From NCBI GenBank assembly GCA_964200185.2, contig CAXNAD020000269.1:1-23031 (forward strand): a stretch of DNA of 23,031 bases, written 5' to 3'. Source of the stretch: Choristocarpus tenellus KU-1152. Its lineage: Eukaryota; Phaeophyceae. Positions 9,670 to 18,878 of this stretch are shown one piece after another. The notes under the pieces were generated by a model that was given only the letters and a program-made list of their open reading frames with translations, was not told where the DNA came from and made no database searches. A program made the position numbers and the translations under genes. Each line of letters starts with the position of its first letter. Position 1 is the first letter of the stretch.

Positions 9670-10131
9670 TTCAGCACCTGCTGCTTTTCCTTTCCTGTTC
9701 CGTTGTTCACTTCCTACTTCATGTACTGATGTGAAGTTTGAAGTGGAAGTCTAAAGTGTGAGTGTGCATTACTCCTACAAACAAAAACCAACATAACCAA
9801 AAAATCGAAAAATCGAAAAATCAAATGAAGGTATCGATCGACTGGTGAACGGGCGGATGGACGGACTGTAGGGAAGAGATATGTTGAAAGCATTGGGATG
9901 GATGTGGCTTTCATTGGGGTTTGATTCTAAAAGGTGGCGGCCTTTTGGATGGTGAATGAAAGTTTATACTCGACCAGTTCGTGACGGCAAACGCGTCAGT
10001 CTGGTAGACGAAGGGGTCGGGATCTTTTTTTGATTTGTGTTGGTCAGTCCTGGCCCGCCTACGAGAATACCTGCTTCACGGGGCTGAGTTGGAGGTTTGG
10101 GCGGGGTGGACTGGAGGGATTGGGGTTTGAC
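9670..10131. promoter_or_regulatory. Head-to-head (bidirectional) promoter region
   Basis: A 462-bp spacer separates two divergent start codons, 9669 (minus) and 10132 (plus), so both genes' promoters and 5' UTRs must lie here. It contains three near-tandem copies of AAAAATCG (9799-9822) and a GC-box-like GGGCGGGG close to the NOVA-like start. No clear TATA box is visible. Shared regulation is inferred from layout only. Confidence 0.55.
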
Positions 10132-13100
10132 ATGGAGGGTGACGATCACGATGGGATGGACTTTGGAACTCAACAGATTCAGATGGATCAATTGTTGAGA
10201 GATGAGCCTCTGGAGACAGAAGAGGGAGTAACGACAGAAGGAGAGGAGAGGGTGCCACCAGCGGCTGCTGCATCCAATGGTCGAGTTAACAGCAAAGGCG
10301 AAGGTGTTGTGAAGACCTCGATTATTTTAATAGTAGAATACAGAGGTTATTTCAACCTGGGATCTCATCTATTGGCATGGTTAACTGCAAGATACGTTGC
10401 ATTGTCTCCTTCATCTGTTCGCCTGGTTTTTCAACCAAATGATCCATCCCACGCTCATAAGCCTGCTTTTAAGTGAACCGGTGCACTTATCTCTGAGCGC
10501 TCCGGTGCGTATACATTATCAGGTGTCGTCTGCTATGCGTCAATCCTGCCTGTTACTTGACTCGCGAAAGCTATCCCGCATATGTTACACCAGCCTCGTA
10601 ATTTTGCCATGTGTCGTCGACAGAACGTCCTGTCCCCGAGTGCACGGTGAAAATGCTCATCACCAACACTATGGCAGGGAGCTTGATTGGAAAAGGGGGT
10701 GCAACCATTCAAGAGGTCAGTCATGCTTCGTGCCCGTAAGTACCAGAGACCCCCTTATCCTGTTCAACCTACGTGAGGTTCTCTTACACATGGGTGGCCT
10801 TTTTTTCGTAAGGCTCTTTTGTCAGTACAATATCATCATGCTACGAAGTCGTTTTAGGTCTGCTGCAAGTAAGGTGAATGTTCTTGTTGGGATGGTGCTA
10901 GTCCTTTTCTGGTTGTGTCGATGATGTACTTCCTCATTGACAATCTTGTACCAGTGGCCTATAATCAGTGACCGCCATTGTTCACAACTCACGATTACCA
11001 AACCCCCATTCTTGCCTTACATTGTAGCCTATTGACCTTGCCCTCTGTGTTCAAAGGCATGATCGATACCACTGCAGACCTTCATCCTTTCCACCCCCAC
11101 CAACCTGTCATATCTGTTTACAGCTTTTGATCTGCAGAACCCCATCTCACTCAAATCCTTTCCCATCCCTCATGCCTTCATGCACTTGATTTCAGATCCA
11201 GGGTCAGAGTTCAGCCATGGTACGGGTATCAACCAGCGGGATGTATTTCCCGGGTACTCAAGATAGGGTTGTCCTGGTGGCTGGAGACACCAAGGCAGTG
11301 AAGGCAAGTTTATGTGCTTCATTTAGAAGCAAATGTTGCATGATCTGTCTATTGTAAGATATTGGTGAAATGAGAGATATTTTGGGTTAAAGCTCTCTCA
11401 ATGTGTTAATTCCTTGCCTAGTAGCAGTAAGGCTCTCAACTTCCTTCAGGCAGCAGCTTCATACTGTGCACCAGTATGTACTTGCAGGTTCTTTGCTTGA
11501 TTTAGCATGTTTTGTTCATATCTTTTGACACTATCTGTGGAGTGTTTTTTAATACACATTCTACTGAAAAAAAGAGAGACGCTTGACACAAGAAGTTAAA
11601 ACCAGGGTATTGTGAAATGATGTGATTCATAACACAATGAAGCAATGGGGTATTTCTCTAGGCAAGGGTATTTGCATTTCATGGGTGACTTGAGCGTGGT
11701 TGTGACCCTCCTCAGAAGGGGAGGGGGGTGGGGGGTGGTATTTGTTATAGATGATGGTGGTAAGTATAAGGCATCGTCTGGTGTCCCTTGTGTATAATTC
11801 ATGTGTGAGATCTTTTTTGTTTTTATTTTGTGTGGTAATTTTTTTTTGACAAGGTACATGTCCTCAATCACAGCAGAAAAGGAGCCAGTTAGACCCATAT
11901 CCTGCCAGGCAATAAACTGTCATTGAGCCCTTTGGTCCATAGGCCCTGCCATCCTCCCCTAGCCACACCAGCACCTGTTCCTTGGGAAGTACATTGGTAT
12001 CACTCACTTGTGGATGGCGCATGTGGGAACAGTCATTAGTTAGTTGCAAATGGTAGAGGGCAGCGTAATGCAGGGAAATATCCTTGAATTTTCTACTGTG
12101 CCGACAAATGTGCCCACTTTGGTACTTCAGGTGTTGGAGGATACAACAATACAACTGAGCAGTAGGAGAATTTACAGTGCTTGCACTAGATTTACTGTGT
12201 TGGAACAAGACTACTTTAAACAGAGAGCGGTGTGGGTCTAGGTTTTGAGAGGGATTGTGGTGGTGGGGTGTGTGACATATCTACTTTTTTGGTGCTATTA
12301 TCAATCCCAATAAATGTTACTGTGATACACTACAGAAGACATCTCCTCAGAGTAGTGAAGGTATCATGCCTTCAATGTGTTTGTAAACACCATTTCATCC
12401 AATCCTCTCTCCTGTAACCTGACACACTGACCCTTTCTCCCCCTCTTACTCTTATCCATCGGATTGTATCTGCAGATGGCATGTGCACTGATCCTACACA
12501 CTGTGCACCAGGTGGACAGGGACAAGGATGTTGATGCTCCTGCCCCCTTGGAGTTGGGAGAAGATACTACGCTGGAGATCACACAGGTGTTAAACTGTTG
12601 AAAGAGTAGCGTTGCTGGGCTGTGGATGAGCCAAGTGCTTGCATGGTACAGGGCACACGATTTTGGAGGAAGTTACAACAAATGATATATAATAGAATGG
12701 CATGTGGACTTCAACTGCGTTGGACAACATGCTGAACCTGGTCTTGTAGTGATCCCTGGGGGGCTGGGGGGAGTAGGGGGGTAGAATGTGATGTTTAAGA
12801 CTTGGAAATGTCATATATTAATATCGATACACTTTGTACTTTAGGTCAGACATGCATCACAAGCTACAATATCTAGAATAGATTAGGGTACGTGTACCTT
12901 CATTTTCGGGAAAACTCCACCCTGCCGTACTCCAGCATAGGCCAGTAGATGTCTTTTTGAGTTTTTTTGACAACAATGCTCTACGTACTACAATTTTTTT
13001 TATTCCTTTCAACTTGCGGTTGGCAAAACTGCCCCTGCCCTTCCAGCATATGATGCATGAAGGACCTTGAGTAGTGTTGCTGGGCTGCCCTGTTTCAACA

Positions 13101-16100
13101 AGATGGAGGGAAAGCGTGCTATAAAGTCTCCTAGACAGTTGAGCCCTGTTCACCTCACACCTGATGCTTCGTACCCCAAAACCTCACACCTGGCCCTTGT
13201 CAAAGCATCCCTGCCCCTTACCTCCCTGTTTCTGTCAGCATTTGATCCCATTGAAGGGTTGCTACCTGCACACTTACCATCTGGTGATTGTTACACCTCA
13301 TACAGGCTAGGACGGGCAAGACTTCTCAAAAAGTGCTTAGATATTGAGTAGTTGGAGAGATGAAACAAACTACTATACACTACTATACACTATACGCAAA
13401 GTGCACCGATAGTTCCCCCTAGCGCTGTGGAATCTGTTGTTGCTTGAAAAAATATGTGCAGTTTGCAAGTTATGGTCGATTGGTAACTTGATGGACCAGG
13501 TGGAACTAAAGTATGCATCAAGTTTGAGTAGTGTAGAAAGGCTTCTCTTTTCTCGATATGACATGGATTTTGTAATTTTGTCAAGTTGGGCAATGTAATC
13601 GCAGTGTAATCGTGTCGAGATGGTGTCGAGATGGTGTGCACCTCAAGTTGCAACTCCAAGTGTCCTCCGAGTGTTGAGCTGGAGTGTCCTGAGTTGTGAA
13701 GTATTGCGCCCCCACTTGGTGACAAAAATCAAGATTTTGTTCTAGTGCTTGGAAAAATGTACTAGGACTATTTGTTTGAATACACTGAATCCGTCATGGT
13801 TACATCACCCCCCAAAGCACCTCTCTGCCAATCGTGGGGTCTCTTTTTGTATCCTGATATGCTTCCCCACCTACCCCATCTCACCCCTTGTTCCTGATGA
13901 GGGGCAGCAGGGGGTGTGTGTAATTGGGTAACTGTGTAACTGTCTAGGGATAAGAGTGTGAAGTTTTGAATTTCAAAGTGGATATTTTTGTCATGCCCGC
14001 TTGCACGTGAAGCATTGGTGCAATAGTTAGTGTGTCGTAGGAAGGTATACAAGTGCACAAAAGCACAAGCTGACAGAAAGAGGTATTGGCTGTATTTGCA
14101 TCGATTGGGTAAGAATCATAAGAAAACGGTCAATGGTTCACCCCTGGTGCCAGCGCTTGACAATTTCCTTTGTCCCGACTGTTTGTGACCTCTCTCTACT
14201 ACAATTTATTGCCATGAAGCGACTTCTCATTCCATCTGCCGCGGGAGGACTGATCATTGGACGAGGGGGAGCCAACATCAAGGCCCTAAGTGAGGCTTCT
14301 CAAGCTAAGGTCAACCTCAGTCAGAAACAGGGGGCTGTCAGCAACGAGCGCATTGTTACAATGCAGGGTGGGCTGGCAGCTGTGATCAATGTAAGATACC
14401 TTGATGCTATCTTGTCCCTGGGGTCTTGTCATCCCTTGGTCGGTGTTTAATTGGTGTTCAGATATGTTTGGTTTGCATGGAGATATGGCAACATGTCCTA
14501 TCTTCCGTTGGGAATACTCACCTGGCACGGCATTGAAGTGATGGTTGATGGTTGTTGATGGTTATTGATGGGGGGGTGCAAGCGTGCTGACACCCTTGTG
14601 GAGTGACATAGTTGTTGTGTGTTGTAAGGTGACATAATTGAGTCCTTGGAGCAAGTTATCTTCTCCTTAACTGGGAAAAATAGGTTAGAGATTTTTTTAT
14701 CTCTGGGGTCCTCTTTTTGTCATGTTTTCTTTTCCACCAAAGTGAACCTCTAATTCCTCTTGTACTATTTATATGCTCACCTCCACACCACCATAAATTG
14801 CCGTCCCTGCCTTTCCCCATTCGGGTACTGGTCTGTACTCTGTATTCAACTGCCCCTTGTTGTGTTTGTTGTTGTGACAAACACCCCTGTAATCCGGCTG
14901 TTGTGTTTGTTGCAGGCAGCAGAGATGGTTGTGGACAAGCTCCGTGAAGACCCTCACATTGCCAGGTACAGCAACAACAGCGTCAACTACAAACATGCAC
15001 ATGGTGTCTCAAGTGGGGGTTCTGGAACCATGCACGGGCATCACCACCATTCACAGACATCACAGCAGCACCCTGGGCAACAGCACTCTGGACAGCAGCA
15101 CGCTCCACCTCACGGCCAGATGCAGTCCATGCATGGCTTGGGCTTTCCGCATCCCCCACCTGGTCCCATGCCTCCCTTCCATGGACTGGGGTGAGAAAGA
15201 AGAGTCATTTAGTCATTTTTGATGCCCCCTGCCCACCCCCCCGACTTGTGGTATCTCCACCTGTGTTGGTCAGTGAAAATGATTTTCTTTTTGTTGTGGC
15301 AGGAGGTCTGTGCTGATGTATGCTGATGTACAGTCCTTGGGTTGGGAAGAGTACATTGTGTGGAACTGTCTGCATCAGGCGTTTGTTGCTTCTTCTTGAA
15401 ACTGTTTTGTTCTTGCGATGGCATTTTTCAGCCACAGCACTATGTTACTTGCATATTAATTCATCTATTGGTGTTCATTAGGAAATTTCCAAAAAAATTG
15501 TGGTGTGGTACTCTAGAGCACTCAGTAGTGGTAGGGCATGCCTCAGTCTCCCTCACAATTCCCTAACCTTACTTTGATGGCCACTTCCTGCACCCCAACA
15601 TGAGATCAGTGGAGAACTTTTTTCCATGGAGCCTCCTACAAATCCTGTGGCTGCTGCAGTGGCGGCATGCCAGCCAACAACCACCATTGCAGTGGGTATC
15701 CCTGATAATCTGATTGGGGCCATCCTGGGAAAGGTGAGGAGTATGGAAAGCCCAATGCCAGACCTCTGTTGATGCCCTCATTACCCCACATTGGTATGTG
15801 GATGACCCTGATTGTGTGAATGTAAAGATTGTATGTACAATATACATTATGTGTTGTATGGAATGAAAAGATTGCCTCCTAGCTAGCTTGGGTGCACAAG
15901 TATTTCCTGTACGTGTCCCCTCTTCTTCCACTCTCATGTATCCATCCCCCCCTGATTTGATTTGTACGGACCTACCCGTGACAAATGGTACCCCTCTTTG
16001 CTCTGCCCTGCTCTCCTGGTTTTGGTTTTGGGGGGGGGGGGGGGACTGTACAGGGAGGGTCAACAATAATGGAGCTTCAAAATCAGAGTGGGGCACGCAT

Positions 16101-16799
16101 AACAGTGAGTCAGAGGGGAGATTACATGCCAGGCACTGACAACCGCACTGTCACCATCAAGGGAGCTCCACTGGCAGCTCAGGTGATCAAGTTTAGGGTT
16201 GGATGTGGCACTGCCTTATTGACGATACCATCACAATCTAAATCTGCTTGTGTAGTACTGTTCCTTGGTTATATTGGCAAATCTTTTTTTCAAAGGAGAA
16301 ATACTCCGATGAGGATGTGACTTTCAAAGTTGAGTGTAGGCTTGTCCTTGATGTTACAGTCAACGCCATACCCATTGCGGTTACCCTAACATGAAAATTT
16401 GTGTGTGTATTGATAGCAGAATCTTTTGGTGTGTCAGACTTTTGTGGATAACCACCTTCAAGAAAAGCTACTATTGGGGTCGTAAAACATTAACTTCCCC
16501 TGATGGAGGCACGGAGAATCACAAGTCTTGAATACACTCACACAACCGACAACATCATCAACCTGCCAAACCTCAGATACCCTTAGATGACACGCAAATT
16601 TCTTACTTATCTCTCTGTCCCTTTCCCTTCTCACTTCACCCTACACCCTACACCCACTATCCCTCATGTGATCTCACCTGTGTACCTTACTGTTGCTTAA
16701 ATGGCACTACAGACAGCACAGTTCCTCATCACGCAGAAAATACAGGCTACCACAACATCAAACGAAAGGCATGGGGGTGGCAGAGGAGAGGTCTCCTGA
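10132..16799 (+). CDS. NOVA/BTR1-like protein with three KH domains (nine exons, 422 aa)
   Basis: Exons: 10132-10303, 10624-10715, 11196-11303, 12476-12586, 14220-14390, 14916-15190, 15610-15733, 16054-16182, 16713-16799; phases agree and give 422 aa. The first in-frame ATG is used. An acidic N-terminus (1-58) precedes KH1 (about 60-138; GKGG at 80-83), KH2 (about 155-230; GRGG at 175-178), a Ser/His/Gln- and Pro-rich linker (about 235-310) and KH3 (about 333-405; GKGG at 350-353). KH3 (NLIGAILGKGG, then GARITVSQRGDYMPGT) closely matches NOVA KH3. Spacing, with KH1-KH2 paired and KH3 apart, also fits NOVA and plant BTR1. Family members bind RNA (YCAY for NOVA) and regulate splicing or mRNA fate; nuclear or cytoplasmic action is inferred. 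Introns are 320, 480, 1172, 1633, 525, 419, 320 and 530 nt; intron 3 begins with GC (AAG|gcaagt). The exon 5 and exon 7 starts are the least certain. Confidence 0.9.
11718..11738 (+). repeat. G-rich, quadruplex-prone tract in intron 3
   Basis: Runs of 4, 6, 6 and 2 G are separated by single bases, on the sense strand of the NOVA-like pre-mRNA. At least a two-layer G-quadruplex is possible. Only three runs have three or more G, so a three-layer fold is not assured. Confidence 0.5.
12758..12781 (+). repeat. G-rich tract in intron 4
   Basis: Three runs of six G, with spacers CT and AGTA, lie on the sense strand in intron 4 of the NOVA-like gene. They are quadruplex-prone, but there are only three long runs. 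Confidence 0.5.
13103..13351 (+). CDS. Possible small ORF or cassette exon inside intron 4
   Basis: An 82-codon open frame starts at an ATG in good context (ACAAGATGG) within the 1.6 kb intron 4 of the NOVA-like gene, same strand. The codons look balanced, and the product is basic with a hydrophobic middle (TSLFLSAF) and a basic end. No family is recognised. The length is well within what chance gives in this window. It could also be part of an alternative exon, but I see no splice sites that would keep the KH frame. Confidence 0.15.
   Translation: MEGKRAIKSPRQLSPVHLTPDASYPKTSHLALVKASLPLTSLFLSAFDPIEGLLPAHLPSGDCYTSYRLGRARLLKKCLDIE
15027..15063 (+). promoter_or_regulatory. YCAY cluster in exon 6 of the NOVA-like gene
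   Basis: Six YCAY tetramers occur within 37 nt, at 15027, 15041, 15044, 15047, 15051 and 15060. YCAY is the NOVA KH recognition motif. The stretch codes for His-rich residues, which explains part of the density, so a regulatory role is uncertain. Confidence 0.3.
16030..16044 (+). repeat. 15-nt poly(G) tract next to a 3' splice site
   Basis: Fifteen G lie 9 nt before the intron 7 acceptor (ctgtacag, ending at 16053) of the NOVA-like gene, where a pyrimidine tract would be expected. The pyrimidine-rich part lies further upstream (about 15995-16020). Confidence 0.85.
16631..16677 (+). promoter_or_regulatory. YCAY cluster upstream of the last exon
   Basis: Five YCAY tetramers (16631, 16636, 16654, 16664, 16674) lie in non-coding intron 8, about 35-80 nt before exon 9. 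Random sequence would give fewer than one. The region is pyrimidine-rich, which raises the expectation. NOVA proteins regulate splicing through such clusters. Confidence 0.3.
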
Positions 16800-17914
16800 T
16801 GACAAGGGTGACACACACACACACCTGTGTTATGCTGTGCACTTGGCCACATCCATCCTCCATCTGTGATCAATCCTCAGCAGATTCATCAGTCCCAACA
16901 CTTCCTGTACACTGCCCATCAGGAGATAATGGTCCAATGAGAATTCTTGGTCCCCTCCTTAACACATCTCTTGTTGCAACCCATTGGCTATTTTCTCCTG
17001 CCCCCAAGTGTGAGGTAGCTCTTCCTCCCTCTATCTTGTTTGTTGATCCCTTTGGCCTGCCCATGGCTCTTGTCAATGTATGCAACTCTCACATTTAGAA
17101 TTTTCTTGTTGAAGTGATCCTTGAACATCAATCTCAGTATCAAGGATCCCTTGGTGAGAGAGGGCCTCTTGTTTACCCAAGGGTGAGGTGAATGATACGG
17201 GAGTAAGGAATACATATTAAGAGTATTGGCCATGGTTGTTTGGGGGGGGGGGCAGGGTCAGGTTGGGGAGGTTAGAGGAGTTGCACGCCCCCCCGCCCTC
17301 CTTCCCAAACTTCCTTGCAGTCAGGTCAATGTATGCCCCCAAGATACGAAGGTCGTATAATCATATATCAGGAGAATTAGTAGAAAATGTAAGAATTCAT
17401 GCTGGAGACTTGTTGCTTGATACCTCCACCACATCCACACCCTACTATACCCTGTGCACTGTGGTATTGCCTGTACCTTCATTTGTGTCCATAGTTAGAG
17501 CCTATGGTCTTCTCCCAACATGGCAATGGTGTGGAGTGGAGTGCACAGAGGTGGAAAGGAGGGAAGACATATGTGCCAAGGCCTTTGCTGTGTCATGGGT
17601 GATTGATTTTGTCATCACACCCGATTTGATAACATACTTTTTAGAGGTTATGGCTGGAGTTCCAGGTTTTTTAGTTGTATTGGTTGGGGATTTTTTTTTT
17701 TCTGGAGGGGCTTGTGTTGACTATTTTTTCTGGTCCCATCCATACTGGTAGTTATTTGACACTATATTTTGGTGCCACTCACTGGACTACATATGTGTAC
17801 CTCCCCCATGCCAATAAAACACTCAAGTGGACCTTTCTGTTTGCTTAATACTCTTGCTTGTGCATGTGGTAGGTCGAGAATACTTTCTTAGGGCTAAGAC
17901 TTGTTACTCCTTTG

Positions 17915-18004
17915 TACCTCAGGAGTTTCTGTGAAATGGCATTCAGAAGGCTACACCAGTAATATACAACGTATTTGGAAGGGCAGTAACAAACTCCTGA
18001 GGTA
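17915..18004. repeat. 14-bp perfect inverted repeat (62-nt spacer)
   Basis: TACCTCAGGAGTTT (17915-17928) and AAACTCCTGAGGTA (17991-18004) are exact reverse complements around a 62-nt spacer. There is no target-site duplication at the flanks. It could be a hairpin in the NOVA-like 3' UTR or the termini of a small MITE-like element. Confidence 0.75.
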
Positions 18005-18174
18005 GAAGTTCCATGTCAACCAGGTGCACATTATGCTTCTTGCTTGTTTTAAGTCCTGTTTTTATGTTTGAGATATGACACTCATTTTGCAGTATGTGGA
18101 GAGGTTGGCATCATGATTTGATCTCCAAGTAGTAGTATTCAATGGTAGTGTTGCTCTTGCACTGTATCTTCAAC

Positions 18175-18199
18175 AAGGTCATTGTACAGCAATGACCTT
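18175..18199. repeat. 10-bp perfect hairpin, 5-nt loop
   Basis: AAGGTCATTG (18175-18184) and CAATGACCTT (18190-18199) form a perfect 10-bp stem around TACAG. It lies in the convergent spacer, where it could act in 3'-end structure on either strand. Confidence 0.75.
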
Positions 18200-18878
18200 T
18201 CTGGCTTAGCTTTAATTTGGGGTGTATCTCCATTGCCAATGACACAGAGAGGACTGACTGCCTATCACCATATGGTGTCCTTTTTATGTATACTCACAGA
18301 TGTTTGTTCTGAAGGTGAGTTAATGGTATGTACTCCTCCTTGCTTACATTACACTCACTGTGTTTTGTTCTATATTGTCATGCACAGTTGTAGTAGTAGC
18401 AGTACTTGGCTGAAATCATGCCTAATGTGTACTAATAGAGCAGTTGTGGAAGGTACGGTTCAATGTGGGGAGTATGGTGAGGATAATTACCCCCAAAGGT
18501 AGTACTATTACAATACGAGTGAAGGTATGTGGTCCAGTAACCTGTTTTGTGAGCGTTGTGCCTTGTGTTCCTTCTCAGAGCTTGCAGAGGAAGGTGACCC
18601 ACTCCTGAACAAAGAACGAGGCTGACCCTAGATCAAAGGATTGCCTCAGCATCCCTCCCAACACTCAAAAATTCCCGACCATACTGCGGTAGAAGTGCAA
18701 AGGCTTAGGTCTTAGTCTAGAACACTTTGCATACACTCAAGGAAAGGTGTAGAAGGTACCACCAGCCACAAACCCCTACATAAAAGCTACCCAACTACAC
18801 TTAATAGATGCAGTGCATGGTGTGAGGGAGGAGATCGAACACTTGAAGGACCAAGCAGTACCAAGCATCATCTGTCCC

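Larger units (their letters stand above)
16800..18878. other. Convergent spacer after the NOVA-like gene
   Basis: About 2.1 kb between two convergent genes. It must hold the NOVA-like 3' UTR and that of the minus-strand coiled-coil gene. AATAAA at 17813-17818 is a possible poly(A) signal. An 11-nt G run lies at 17242-17252, and two perfect inverted repeats lie at 17915-18004 and 18175-18199. A 171-codon open frame at 17236-17751 begins within the G run. It has no family signal and a length expected by chance, so I do not call it. Confidence 0.5.

Noticed and set aside
14133-14219. Upstream extension of NOVA-like exon 5 (in-frame from the acceptor gccag near 14156)
   Set aside because: It stays open but adds about 20 residues that break the first KH2 strand; starting at 14220 gives ITQ|RLLIPSAAGG, a normal KH beginning.
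15569-16096. 175-aa minus-strand frame across NOVA-like exons 7 and 8
   Set aside because: It overlaps two well-supported KH3 exons on the plus strand and has no domain of its own.
17236-17751. 171-codon plus-strand open frame, partly hydrophobic
   Set aside because: It starts in a G homopolymer with a low-complexity N-terminus and has no family motif. About one frame of this length is expected by chance in a window of this size.
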